Source: Natronobacillus azotifigens | GTDB lineage: Bacteria; Bacillota; Bacilli; Bacillales; Amphibacillaceae | Direction of reading: 5' to 3' | Assembly (NCBI RefSeq): GCF_026805325.1 | Contig: NZ_JAPRAT010000018.1 | Location: 1 to 64,000 of the forward strand | Length of the DNA stretch: 64,000 nucleotides | Shown: piece after piece, positions 7,792-16,856 of the stretch | How the letters are laid out: every line of letters begins with the position of its first letter | How positions within the stretch are numbered: position 1 is the stretch's first letter | Program-made: the position numbers and the translations under genes | The notes under the pieces: generated by a model | What the model was told of the DNA's origin: nothing | The model's input: only the letters and a program-made list of their open reading frames with translations | Database searches by the model: none

Positions 7792-8979
7792 ATGACAACA
7801 CATTTTCAACCATCCACCGCTTTAGAACGACTTCCCGAGCAATTCTTTGCTCAACTCGTAAAAAAAGCAAAAGCACTAACTGAAGCTGGTCACGACGTGA
7901 TTAATTTAGGACAAGGAAATCCCGATCAGCCCACACCCGCTCCTATTATTGATGCCTTAAAGATTGCTGCCGAAGACCCAAACAACCATAAATATTCGCC
8001 ATTTCGTGGTCATTCCTTTTTAAAAGGGGCCATCTGTGATTTTTATCAACGAGAGTATGGAGTTGCCCTTGACCCAGAAACAGAAGTAGCTATTCTTCCT
8101 GGTTCGAAAACGGGACTGGTTGAACTTAGTCAATGTCTACTGAATCCAGGCGATATGGCTTTATTACCAGATCCAGGATATCCAGATTATATGTCCGGCA
8201 TTGCATTAGCTCATGCAAGAACAGCCTTCATGCCGTTACTTGAAGAGAATAATTTTCTTCCAAACTATCAAGAAATCGATTCATTCACATTAAATCAAGC
8301 AAAACTAATGTTCTTAAATTATCCAAACAACCCTACGAGCGGAGTAGCAACAGAAGCTTTCTTCCAACAAACCGTTGATTTAGCAAAAAAACATGATATT
8401 TTTGTTTGTCATGATTTTGCTTATGCATCAATCGGATTCGATGGCGAGAAGCCGAGAAGTTTTCTCCAAACGGATGGAGCGAAAGATATTGGAATTGAGA
8501 TGTACACTTTATCAAAAGCTTATAATATGGCTGGTTGGCGTGTTGCGTTTGCAGTCGGCAATCCATCTGTGATTGAACATATCAACTTAATTCAAGATCA
8601 TATGTATGTAAGTTTATTTGGTGCCGTTCAACAAGCTGCTGCAACGGCTCTAACTGGACCCCAAGATAGTGTAATTGAACTAACAAAAACCTACGAATCA
8701 CGTAGAGATCAATTTATCTCTGCATTACAAGATGCTGGTTGGGATATCAAGGCGCCTAAAGGTACTTTTTTCGCTTGGTTACCCGTTCCAAACGGTTTCA
8801 CTTCTCAATCATTTGCAGACTTTTTACTTGAAAAAGCGCATGTGGTTGTTGCTCCTGGGGTTGGGTTTGGCGAGCACGGTGAAGGCTATGTGCGTGTCGG
8901 CCTTGTTACGGAAACAGATCGACTGATCGAAGCTGCTACCCGGATCAAAAAATTAAATTTGTTCAGCTTCTTAGTCTAA
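7792..8979 (+). CDS. mtnE: PLP-dependent aminotransferase, MtnE/YkrV-like (methionine/KMTB transaminase)
   Basis: A 395-aa fold-type I class-I/II aminotransferase. Conserved blocks are NLGQGNPDQPTP, the NYPNNPTSGVA substrate/PLP loop, HDFAYASIGFDG, the Schiff-base lysine in YTLSKAYNMAGWR, and GEGYVRVGLV with the carboxylate-binding Arg. The sequence resembles B. subtilis MtnE, which transaminates 4-methylthio-2-oxobutyrate to methionine in the salvage cycle, and E. coli methionine aminotransferase YbdL. The open frame extends 17 codons upstream to a TTG, but the ATG at 7792 with GAGGTG 5 nt before it is the better start. It is divergent from the HcxA-like gene, and mtnU lies beyond. Other aromatic or branched-chain aminotransferases share this fold. 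Confidence 0.82.
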   Translation: MTTHFQPSTALERLPEQFFAQLVKKAKALTEAGHDVINLGQGNPDQPTPAPIIDALKIAAEDPNNHKYSPFRGHSFLKGAICDFYQREYGVALDPETEVAILPGSKTGLVELSQCLLNPGDMALLPDPGYPDYMSGIALAHARTAFMPLLEENNFLPNYQEIDSFTLNQAKLMFLNYPNNPTSGVATEAFFQQTVDLAKKHDIFVCHDFAYASIGFDGEKPRSFLQTDGAKDIGIEMYTLSKAYNMAGWRVAFAVGNPSVIEHINLIQDHMYVSLFGAVQQAAATALTGPQDSVIELTKTYESRRDQFISALQDAGWDIKAPKGTFFAWLPVPNGFTSQSFADFLLEKAHVVVAPGVGFGEHGEGYVRVGLVTETDRLIEAATRIKKLNLFSFLV

Positions 8980-8983
8980 TCTA

Positions 8984-9027
8984 GAGCCCCCCTCAGATAG
9001 GTGATCGATCCTTCTATCGGAGGGGGT
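8984..9027 (+). terminator. Hairpin after mtnE
   Basis: CCCCCT...AGGGGG outer arms and GATAG/CTATC inner arms form a GC-rich stem. Only a weak T-tract follows (TTCAATAAAG). It is probably a terminator or 3'-protecting hairpin. Confidence 0.5.
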
Positions 9028-9114
9028 TCAATAAAGAGCACTGGTTTTTCTATCTATTGTTTCTTGAACCAGGTCACTGCCCCTTCCTTTTTTTAACTGC
9101 GAAAAAGTTCCTCT

Positions 9115-10878
9115 TTACTTGAATTCGATAAAAATAGAAAACTCTGCATCGTAGGTATCATTGTGCATCGAGATTGATTCAATCAAAAACTTCATCCGTA
9201 CATCCTCATTTTCGTGCACGATTGTTGCATCATTGATTGATAGCGTTTGTCTATTCTGTCCGGAACCATTTCTGTCAAAAATAGTGTCAAATAACTGTTC
9301 TCCATCAAACTCGATCAATAGTTCTTCCTCACTATTTTTCAATCGGTACCAAAAGAATTCATTTTCCTGTTCTCTTAAAATGGTATAGCTGTTTCCTGAT
9401 TGATCGGAAAGCTGTATCTCTATTTGTTCTTCATTGTCCCGATCAATTTGTTGATGCAACATCCAATCATATTGTGAAATGGAAAGAGAGTCTGATGGAT
9501 TCCATTCTAAGTATGCAAAATATCTCTCGGTTCTTTCAGGTTGATCAATACCATCACGCGGTTCAAATCCAAAGGTTTCTTCAAATCGATTCGAATAAAA
9601 TAAATTATTCGGCAACCACACAACATCCTCAGCATATCCCATTCGATCTAAGTATCTAACCAAATTCGTTATCTCTACTTGGTCTTTTACCGGAATTTCT
9701 ACATCGGCAATGATAGATTCATTGGCTCTCATATCATGATTAATCAGTAGCTGATCCAATCTATTTACATGATTCACCCGACTAATCGTAAATGCATCTG
9801 TTGGTGGAACAATTGATATCCATGCGAAGATAATAAGGATCGGAGCGATCAGTCCAATTTTTTTCGAAAAAAAGCTAAAAATAATACCGATTATTGTAGC
9901 AAAAAAACCAAACATGATCACATAATAACGCCCATGTGTAAGTCCTTCCTCTTCGATCATCATTACCGATGCAATCGTTTGAAAAATAACAATCGGAACC
10001 AAAATTTTTGGAAAAATCTTTTGAAAATAATAAGTCATCTTATTTTCTATATTACTAGCTAATACATACACGATCAAAACGGTTATAGCAAAACTGATCA
10101 ATAATGATTCAAGTAAACTCTCAGTCCATAAGTCACCACCAATATTAAGCAAGATATATAGTACAAGAATGAACGTGTAGACCACAGTTATCGGGATAAT
10201 AACGTAAGAAAGGAGAACAGAAAGATTTTTCGGCACATCCGTAGCTTGCTTCACCTTTTCCTCTTTTCCTTTCCCTCCTTGATACAATGGGATAAAAGAT
10301 AAAAAGAAAATCGGTGCAAACAAAGTTAACGTTACATTAATCATATGGGGAATCGTTGAATAATCCACTGAAAACAGCAACAAATCAACGGCCATTATAA
10401 TCGCACTTATTCCCGCAATAATAATGATTGTAAACAAGATCGTAGTAAACAATCCCTTAAAAGCTGCCATAAAACTATTGTTAAAATGGATACGATGGCG
10501 GATCGTTGGAATCCAAATAAAAACGAAAAGGAGCGCTAAAAAAGCAATACTTGTTTTTGAACTTAATTCACTCGCTGATGTAGCTGGCCGCACAATGCCC
10601 CAATAATAACCTAACATCAATAGAAACGCTCCCCCCAACAACAAGAGACGGTATCTTTTCCGGGTGAAAAAGCGTTCATATACCTGTTGACCAACCAATC
10701 CGAGGCATGCACCAACAATTAATGTAGTTATATAGTTACGATAATTTTCAAATTGATCGTTGATTGCAAAAGCATTAGCAGCTGCCAAGATAACCAAAAG
10801 CCCCACTGTCAATGGATACCTTCTGGCAGCCTCAAGAATTCCCGTAAACTTTCCCCGAATCCACTTGAATACTTTCAC
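9115..10878 (-). CDS. DUF4153-type polytopic membrane protein
   Basis: A 587-aa protein with about 11-12 hydrophobic segments over residues 20-370, then a roughly 210-residue soluble C-terminal part. The C-terminal part includes a charged region (VEIPVKDQVEITNLVRYLDRMGYAEDVVW) and a final beta-rich section. The pattern matches the DUF4153 membrane family, whose function is unknown. The start is GTG behind a modest TAGGT Shine-Dalgarno. It is monocistronic, convergent with mtnE, and divergent from sspH with a 217-bp gap. No catalytic motif is recognisable. Confidence 0.7.
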   Translation of the reverse strand: MKVFKWIRGKFTGILEAARRYPLTVGLLVILAAANAFAINDQFENYRNYITTLIVGACLGLVGQQVYERFFTRKRYRLLLLGGAFLLMLGYYWGIVRPATSASELSSKTSIAFLALLFVFIWIPTIRHRIHFNNSFMAAFKGLFTTILFTIIIIAGISAIIMAVDLLLFSVDYSTIPHMINVTLTLFAPIFFLSFIPLYQGGKGKEEKVKQATDVPKNLSVLLSYVIIPITVVYTFILVLYILLNIGGDLWTESLLESLLISFAITVLIVYVLASNIENKMTYYFQKIFPKILVPIVIFQTIASVMMIEEEGLTHGRYYVIMFGFFATIIGIIFSFFSKKIGLIAPILIIFAWISIVPPTDAFTISRVNHVNRLDQLLINHDMRANESIIADVEIPVKDQVEITNLVRYLDRMGYAEDVVWLPNNLFYSNRFEETFGFEPRDGIDQPERTERYFAYLEWNPSDSLSISQYDWMLHQQIDRDNEEQIEIQLSDQSGNSYTILREQENEFFWYRLKNSEEELLIEFDGEQLFDTIFDRNGSGQNRQTLSINDATIVHENEDVRMKFLIESISMHNDTYDAEFSIFIEFK

Positions 10879-11095
10879 TTAGACCTACCTACTTTCTAAG
10901 CAAGATTTTCTGTAAATTCCCTTACTAACCTCATACCCCTATTTGAACCCTACAACACAAATTACTACCTGTCACGTTCTCCCTCTAAATGTTCTTACTA
11001 GTGCGTTTATGTTTTAAAGAAATAAAAAGCGGTTATCGTACACTATAAGTTTATGTAAGAAATCTTATAAATACAATAATTGAGGAGGAATTTCG

Positions 11096-11284
11096 ATGAA
11101 TGTCATGCGTGCAAAAGAAATTAAAGATGACCCAATAATGAAAAGCGTATTATACAATGGGCGCTATGTTTATATTCATGAAGTAAATGACGAGACGCAA
11201 AAAGCTCTGGTTCATTACACGAAAAAGTCAGAAGATGCTTTTGAAGTAGACGTAACGGATTTGACAGAAGAAGATAATAACTAA
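11096..11284 (+). CDS. sspH: Small acid-soluble spore protein H family
   Basis: A 62-residue protein beginning MNVMRAKEIKDDPIMKSVLYNGRYVYIHEVNDET, which follows the SspH pattern (MNxxRAKEIxxSPxMxxVxYNGxxVYIxxVxxET) along its length. SspH-type proteins are minor spore-core components made in the forespore. A strong GAGGAGG Shine-Dalgarno lies 7 nt before the ATG. The upstream region should contain a sigma-G promoter; TACACTATAAG near 11038-11050 is a weak candidate. The gene marks the host as an endospore former. Confidence 0.9.
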   Translation: MNVMRAKEIKDDPIMKSVLYNGRYVYIHEVNDETQKALVHYTKKSEDAFEVDVTDLTEEDNN

Positions 11285-11316
11285 GAACTACAATTCTATT
11301 ATTAAACATAAGCCAT

Positions 11317-11368
11317 AAGAGGTTGACTAATTGAGAGTTCCACTTCAAGTCAATCTCTTTATTTTTTT
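11317..11368 (+). terminator. Terminator after sspH
   Basis: AAGAGGTTGACT and AGTCAATCTCTT arms are followed by TATTTTTTT about 30 bp after the sspH stop codon. Confidence 0.8.
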
Positions 11369-11492
11369 AAAGTGTTAACATCCAACGCAATATATACAGT
11401 ACGTTTCATGCAAGAAATACAATGCATAAACTTTGTGGTAATCATCTTCTCTTTTCATAAAGGTCGGGAGCTTTTTTTGTCATTTCCTAGAG

Positions 11493-11857
11493 GGGATCAG
11501 CAACCTTGACGAGGTTTGATGCATTTTTCGGCCTTAACCTAGGCAAGATCAGCATTCTTGACGAGGTTAGCTGCTTTTTTCGACCTTAACCTAGGCAAGA
11601 TCGGCATTCTTGACGAGGTTAGCTGCTTTTTTTGACCTCAACCTAAGCAAGATCGGCATTCTTGACGAGGTTTGATGCTTTTTTTGACCTCAACCTAGGC
11701 AAGATCAGCATTCTTGACGAGGTTGGCAGCTTTTTTCGGCCTTAACCTAGGCAAGATCAGCATTCTTGACGAGGTTTGATGCATTTTTCGGCCTTAACCT
11801 AGGCAAGATCAGCATTCTTGACGAGGTTAGTTGCTTTTTTTGACCTTAACCTAGGCG
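11493..11857. repeat. 52-bp tandem repeat with two-part hairpin (array T2)
   Basis: CTTGACGAGG recurs at 11505, 11557, 11609, 11661, 11713, 11765 and 11817, exactly 52 bp apart, giving seven units. Each unit folds as AACCT-agg-CAAGA...TCTTG-acg-AGGTT, two 5-bp stems around a symmetric 3x3 internal loop, and is followed by a GCTTTTTT tract like a terminator. Units vary at a few positions only. No unique spacer sequences are present, so it is not a CRISPR array. There is no open frame of note. Confidence 0.92.
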
Positions 11858-11984
11858 TAATTACTTCTTCCAATGAATTTCAAGCACTTCTTTCGGTCCA
11901 ACTTAAACATAAGCAAGCCTTATGATGATGTTACAAACTTTTTGATCCATAATCCTCATGTGAACATCCTTAAAGTGACGAAGA

Positions 11985-12161
11985 TAAAGTGAAACTTCAA
12001 TCAGTGGGGGTTTTTAGTTATTCCCCCACTGATTGTTAGCCCTAAAGGATGACCTAAAGGCCTTTGAACCATTTGGGGTGCTAGCGTCCGTTACTCCCAC
12101 TTAAACAACTTGATATTCTTGTTGTTTTGAAGTGGGAGTCTTACGGACGGTTGCTCCGGGA
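11985..12161 (+). repeat. Dispersed structured element, family E copy 1
   Basis: A 177-bp element beginning TAAAGTGAAACTTC and ending GGTTGCTCCGGGA. It has a perfect hairpin of CAATCAGTGGGGG with CCCCCACTGATTG. A long second hairpin has an outer stem GCGTCCGT/ACGGACGG, a middle stem ACTCCCACTT/AAGTGGGAGT and a tip ACAAC/GTTGT. The linker CCCTAAAGGATGACC is conserved. It lies in a 1.3-kb gene-poor stretch between sspH and the ger operon. Other copies are at 19112, 26357, 36850, 37610 and 51136, all in the same orientation. Confidence 0.9.
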
Positions 12162-12629
12162 CAAATCATTCACCACACTGTTCGTGTCTATGAGATTCTC
12201 GATCCTTGCGAAATGGTTATTGCTATTTTGAAGAATATACCAAACAGCCCGTTTAACAACTAATTTTTCAACACTCTCTTTTGTAGGATTTCTATTCTAA
12301 AGAATTCCTTCGCGCACAGCTACCTCACTTTTCGACATTTCATGACCCTGTTGTCTGCTTTTGATTTTTCCATTTCTCATATAACTTCTTGACAAAATTC
12401 AGATTCAATTTATTTTCAGCAATACAGAAGTAAATCACTACAATAGAAAAAATGTTAAAACCAAATACAGTGAAAATTACTATCCTAACAAACCACAGTG
12501 AATTAAATACATTTTGATAAATCCATGTCTCATACAATCTCTTTGTCCCACTTTCTATGTAGTCTATACATAATTTTCCCTCTTCTTGGTCATAATTATA
12601 CTAATGACCTAAAGATTAAGAGGGATGTT
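12162..12629. other. Gene-poor stretch upstream of gerA
   Basis: About 470 bp. A weak minus-strand frame (12537-12340, 65 codons, one hydrophobic segment and a basic tail) would need a TTG start without a convincing Shine-Dalgarno, so it is not called as a gene. The ger promoter should lie here (in sporulating bacilli usually sigma-G), but no clear match was found by eye. Confidence 0.4.
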
Positions 12630-14177
12630 ATGCAACTTGAAGAAAAATTAGAACAAGATTTTTTTTCGTGTCTACAACAAAACGTAACAGAGATAGAATC
12701 TATTTTAGGTTCCCCGAGCGACCTTGTGAAACGAGATTTTACAATTGTGGAGCAGGTAAACTTAGATGCTAGTTTGTTGTATATAGATGGATTGGCAGAT
12801 AGTGATGTGATTGAAAATACGATCCTTCGACCACTATTAACCAATGAAATGAACGAATCTATTACCGCTTTATCAAGTGAGCAAATAAAACAAGTATTAA
12901 CCAAAAAAGGATTACAGGTCCCTTCTATCTCGATAGTAGCTAACTTTAACGATGGAATTGATGCAATTTTAGCAGGTAATGCTTTACTATTTGTTGATCA
13001 ATATAAGCAAGCTTTCTCTTTATCTGTTCAAGGATGGGAAACCCGCGGTATAGAGGAGCCACAAAGTGATACGGTTCTACGCGGACCTAGAGATGGTTTT
13101 GTTGAGTCTATTCGCACCAATACTGCTCTAGTAAGAAGAAGAATTCGTGATCCTCGCTTTCGAATCCAATCGATGCAAATTGGAAAAAGATCAAAAACTG
13201 ATATAGCCATCACTTATATTGAGGGGTTAGTTCGAGAAGATCTGGTGGATGAAGTTTTGCAACGATTAAACAATATTGAAATTGATGCGGTGTTGGAAAG
13301 TAACTATATTGAAGAGCTTATTGACGATTCACCTACCTCTCCCTTTCTAACGGTGCAAGGGACTGAGCGACCTGACAAAATTGCGGCAGGTATGTACGAG
13401 GGGAAAGTAGCTATTTTTGTGGATAATACGCCCTTTGTTTTAATTGTTCCTACTCATTTCTGGACATTTTTTCAAACAAGTGATGATTATTATACGCATT
13501 ACACAACTGCTTCTTATTTTCGTTTTATTCGTTACATCGCTTTTATCATCAGCTTAACACTTCCTTCTTTTTTTGTCATGTTGGTTAGTTTTCATCAAGA
13601 AATGATTCCGACTCAATTGGCGTTAACAATCGCTGCGGGACGAGAGATTGTTCCTTTACCTGTTTTAATTGAGGCATTGCTAATGGAAACCGCATTTGAA
13701 TTAATGAGAGAAGCTGGTATTCGCATGCCAAAACCAATTGGACAAGCGGTAAGTATTGTTGGTTCATTAGTCGTTGGACAAGCAGCCGTAGATGCAGGGA
13801 TCGTATCTCCAATTATGGTCATTGTTGTTGCTACAACCGGAATCGCTTCTTTTGCTATCCCTGATTACTTAGCATCTGTTTCCATTCGATTAATTCGTTT
13901 TCCGATCTTAATCGCATCTGGCTTTTTGGGATTGTTAGGGTTTGCAACTACATTTGTTTTGCTTGTCATCCACGCAATCTCCTTGCGTTCATTCGGGGAA
14001 CCTTATATGGCTCCATACTTTCCTTTTAATAGTAGAGACCGTCAAGACACCATGATACGAAAACCATTTTGGGCGATCGAAACCAGACCAGCAGATGTGA
14101 AGGGAAATGAGCAAAGAGCAGGTAAAAACCAAAAACCATCTCCAAATAAAAGGAGAAAAACACGTTATAAGAGGTAA
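12630..14177 (+). CDS. gerA-type: Spore germination receptor A subunit (GerA family)
   Basis: A 515-aa GerAA/GerKA/GerBA-family protein, the A subunit of a germinant receptor in the spore inner membrane. The N-terminal soluble domain (to about 280) contains the family blocks FNDGIDAILAGNALLFVD and VLRGPRDGFVESIRTNTALVRRRIRD. This is followed by GTERPDKIAAGMYEGKVAIFVDNTPFVLIVPTHFW and then membrane helices with ISLTLPSFFVMLVSFHQEMIPTQLALTIAAGRE. The C-terminal tail is basic. The open frame runs upstream to 12525, but the ATG at 12630 (MQLEEKLEQD) behind AAGAGGGA is the likely start. It is the first gene of an A-C-B operon; gerC follows 6 bp after the stop. Confidence 0.95.
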   Translation: MQLEEKLEQDFFSCLQQNVTEIESILGSPSDLVKRDFTIVEQVNLDASLLYIDGLADSDVIENTILRPLLTNEMNESITALSSEQIKQVLTKKGLQVPSISIVANFNDGIDAILAGNALLFVDQYKQAFSLSVQGWETRGIEEPQSDTVLRGPRDGFVESIRTNTALVRRRIRDPRFRIQSMQIGKRSKTDIAITYIEGLVREDLVDEVLQRLNNIEIDAVLESNYIEELIDDSPTSPFLTVQGTERPDKIAAGMYEGKVAIFVDNTPFVLIVPTHFWTFFQTSDDYYTHYTTASYFRFIRYIAFIISLTLPSFFVMLVSFHQEMIPTQLALTIAAGREIVPLPVLIEALLMETAFELMREAGIRMPKPIGQAVSIVGSLVVGQAAVDAGIVSPIMVIVVATTGIASFAIPDYLASVSIRLIRFPILIASGFLGLLGFATTFVLLVIHAISLRSFGEPYMAPYFPFNSRDRQDTMIRKPFWAIETRPADVKGNEQRAGKNQKPSPNKRRKTRYKR

Positions 14178-14183
14178 AATACG

Positions 14184-15377
14184 ATGCGAATTATTCCAAT
14201 TATTTCTATAATCTTCTTTGTTTTAGTTACACTAACTGGCTGTTTAGGAAAAGAAGAAATTAGCGATCTAGCTCTTGTTACTGCTGTAGGAATCGATAAA
14301 GGAGAGCAAGAAAATATCCTTATTACTGCGCAAATCGCTCGACCTGCAGAAGCTAGAGGAGATGCAGGGGCTGGTGGCGGGACTGGTGAACCGATGTGGA
14401 CCGCAATTGCAGAGGGAAAAACCATCTTTGAAGCGATTCGAAACCTTGCAAGATTTTCTTCTCGACGAGTCTACTGGGGACATAATATGGTCATTGTCAT
14501 TAGCGAGGAAATTGCTGAAGATGGCATTGTTGATGTGATTGATTTTTTCACTCGAAATAACGAACTGCGGATGAGGACTTGGATACTTGTTACTGAAGAA
14601 AAAGCACGAGACCTCATTCCTGTAAAAACAGGGATTGAAGTGTTACCAGGTGAGTCAATCGATCATTTATTCCGATATAGCCCGATTGTAGCTGAGGCAC
14701 CAAAATCAGACGCAATGTCCTTATCCATGGGATATCTGAGAGAGTATACCCATCCTTATTTAGCTTTGGTTAACTTAAAATCGAGAGGGATTGCAGAAGG
14801 GGAAGATATGCCGGAATTCGGAAACCTTCCACAAGCAGAATTATCTGGCACTGCACTATTTCGAGATGACAAAATGGTTGGAAAGCTCAAGGATCGAGAA
14901 AGCAGAGGGTTTCTTTGGTTTATTGGTGAGGTTGAAACAGCGATTATACCGATTGAATTTCCAGAAGGAGATGGCAATGCAAGTATCGAGTTAAGAGATA
15001 ATTCCTTTCAACTTACACCGAAATATGAAAATGGTGAAGTGAGTTTTGATATTACGTTAGAAACTGTTGCAGATCTTGTTGAGTTAGGCGTTCCAACAGG
15101 TAAGAGCTACGATGAGCTATTCACACTCTTAGAACCTATTTTAGAAGATTATATTCAAGAAGATATCGAAATGCTATTAAACAAACTTCAACAAGAGTAT
15201 CAATTAGACTCGATTGGACTTGCTACTTACTTTCGGGCGAAGTTCCCACAATATTGGGATGACGTCAAAGATGATTGGGATGAGCTTTTTCCTGACATGG
15301 CTATCGTTGTTAATGTTTCAGCAGAGATTACAAACCCACAATTATTCAGGCTTCCTACAAAGCCTGTGAAGGAATGA
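14184..15377 (+). CDS. gerC-type: Spore germination receptor C subunit lipoprotein (GerC family)
   Basis: A 397-aa lipoprotein with signal and lipobox LTGC (about residues 17-20), then the three-domain GerC architecture. Conserved family pieces are EISDLALVTAVGIDKGE near the N-terminus, the block SSRRVYWGHNMVIVISEEIAEDGI and a C-terminal LNKLQQEYQLDSIGLATYFRAKFPQYW. It sits on the outer face of the spore inner membrane with the A and B subunits. One unusual local feature is a Gly/Ala-rich insert (GDAGAGGGTGEP) near residue 60. It lies between gerA and gerB with only a few bases on each side. Confidence 0.95.
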   Translation: MRIIPIISIIFFVLVTLTGCLGKEEISDLALVTAVGIDKGEQENILITAQIARPAEARGDAGAGGGTGEPMWTAIAEGKTIFEAIRNLARFSSRRVYWGHNMVIVISEEIAEDGIVDVIDFFTRNNELRMRTWILVTEEKARDLIPVKTGIEVLPGESIDHLFRYSPIVAEAPKSDAMSLSMGYLREYTHPYLALVNLKSRGIAEGEDMPEFGNLPQAELSGTALFRDDKMVGKLKDRESRGFLWFIGEVETAIIPIEFPEGDGNASIELRDNSFQLTPKYENGEVSFDITLETVADLVELGVPTGKSYDELFTLLEPILEDYIQEDIEMLLNKLQQEYQLDSIGLATYFRAKFPQYWDDVKDDWDELFPDMAIVVNVSAEITNPQLFRLPTKPVKE

Positions 15378-15382
15378 TTTAG

Positions 15383-16498
15383 ATGAGTACACAAATCAGA
15401 ACACAAATCTCAAATAGTATACTTTTGGCGATTGTGATTAATATTGTCTATGCAAAAGCAATAGGCGTTACTCAAGGTGCCATCGCGAGGCAGGTAGGGG
15501 CTGATATGTGGATCGTTACCATCTTATCGATTCTTTTCGCCTTGCTGATGATGTGGGTCGTTGTAATAATTATTAAACGTACTCCAGAAAAGAATATACT
15601 CGAACAATCCAAAGTTCTATTTGGAGCCTGGGGAGAAAAAATTTTTTCTGCTTTGTTTTTTCTATTTTTCTTAGGTGCCTATGGTGGGGTAATGATTACA
15701 ATCGTTTATCATTTGATGGATTATTTCTTACCTGACGTGCCGACCGCAATCTTTATTATCGCAACAACAGGAGTTGGGCTATATGGCCTATCCAAAGGCA
15801 TTGAGGTTATTGGTAGATTTGCTGTATTGGGTTTGTTTTCTATTAGCATCTTAAATATTCTAATTTTGTTCGGTTCCTTGGATAATTTTCATGTGCATCA
15901 TTTTTTTCCTGTCATGCAAAATAACCTATGGAGCAATCTCCAAGCAACGAGCCATCATAATAGTGATTGGGCGATGGCTATTCTTATGGTTGCGATTCTC
16001 TTACCGATGGTAAAACAAAAAGAAAAGTGGAATAAATACACACAAAAAAGTGTACTTATAGGTGGCGGTTTAATTTTAATGTGGCCCCTTTTACAAGTTG
16101 GCACACTATCTCCAGAGGTTACCGGGCAATACATCATATCCTGCATGCAAATGGCCAGAAGCGCCGAAATTGGATTATTTGTTCATCGCTACGAATTAAT
16201 AATGATTGTATTTTTCTCCATTTCAGCCTTAGTACAGGTGATGAGCTGTTTAATTTGCGCTTCGATTTCTGCTAAACATGTGGTGGGAGCAAAAAACATT
16301 AATAAACTTTATATTCCAACCGCGTTACTATTGGGCGGATTCGGGTATTGGATAGTGGATGATCACATGAGAGCGATGCACTATTTAGAAGATTATTGGC
16401 CGATCTTATCAATGTCAATTATTATCGGCATTACTGTATTGGTTTTATTATTTGGAACAATTTTTAAAAGGAAATTGGTACAAAGGAAAGGGAAATAA
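15383..16498 (+). CDS. gerB-type: Spore germination receptor B subunit (GerAB/spore permease family)
   Basis: A 371-aa, ten-helix membrane protein of the GerAB family within the APC superfamily. In GerA-type receptors this subunit carries the germinant-binding pocket. Visible features are an unwound first helix region near NIVYAKAIGVTQGAIARQVGADMW and regular hydrophobic segments to the C-terminus, which ends in a basic tail. It starts 5 bp after gerC, so the three subunits are co-translated. The germinant (amino acid, sugar or nucleoside) cannot be predicted. Gene order A-C-B is one of the known arrangements. Confidence 0.94.
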   Translation: MSTQIRTQISNSILLAIVINIVYAKAIGVTQGAIARQVGADMWIVTILSILFALLMMWVVVIIIKRTPEKNILEQSKVLFGAWGEKIFSALFFLFFLGAYGGVMITIVYHLMDYFLPDVPTAIFIIATTGVGLYGLSKGIEVIGRFAVLGLFSISILNILILFGSLDNFHVHHFFPVMQNNLWSNLQATSHHNSDWAMAILMVAILLPMVKQKEKWNKYTQKSVLIGGGLILMWPLLQVGTLSPEVTGQYIISCMQMARSAEIGLFVHRYELIMIVFFSISALVQVMSCLICASISAKHVVGAKNINKLYIPTALLLGGFGYWIVDDHMRAMHYLEDYWPILSMSIIIGITVLVLLFGTIFKRKLVQRKGK

Positions 16499-16856
16499 TC
16501 GTATGAAAATACACAGGAAAAGCCAAACTAGAGGTAGTGATTTTTTATTCTCAAAAAAATAAGTAATTGAGAAAAACAACAAATAAAAATATCGTTATTC
16601 GTGAGCATATTTGTTTATTTCTCCCTTTATCTTCTATACAATGATACATGAAAGAACGGATTTACATGAGGAAAAATACCGGTTTGTCTGAAGGGTGATA
16701 ATTTTTTTCTCGTTTCTCAATCATCTCTCTTGACAAAATAATCACTGGTATATAATAATAGGTATTGAATTAGAATTATTATAGCTAAGGAATGTTTCTA
16801 CTTCTTATCAAGCTTTATAATTCTCAAAACCAAAAACACTAAGGAGGAAATTTATT
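16499..16856 (+). promoter_or_regulatory. ahpC upstream region with PerR box and promoter
   Basis: A weak TTCTCAA/TTGAGAA hairpin near 16548-16577 may end the ger operon. The ahpC promoter is TTGACA at 16730-16735 with TATAAT at 16751-16756 (a short 15-nt spacer; TAATAA gives 17). TTAGAATTATTATAG at 16770-16784 matches the PerR consensus (7-1-7 TTATAATnATTATAA) at all but two positions and covers the start point. PerR would repress ahpCF until peroxide oxidises it. A standard GGAGG Shine-Dalgarno precedes ahpC. Confidence 0.8.

Noticed and set aside
11985-12161. E element as a known riboswitch or T-box
   Set aside because: No S-box, T-box (GGTGG/TGGNACC), glycine, TPP or similar core motif; copies are multi-locus, on one strand, and often not upstream of a co-directed gene.
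12340-12537. 65-codon minus-strand frame with one hydrophobic segment
   Set aside because: TTG start with no convincing ribosome site and no recognisable family; kept only as a remark in the gap entry.
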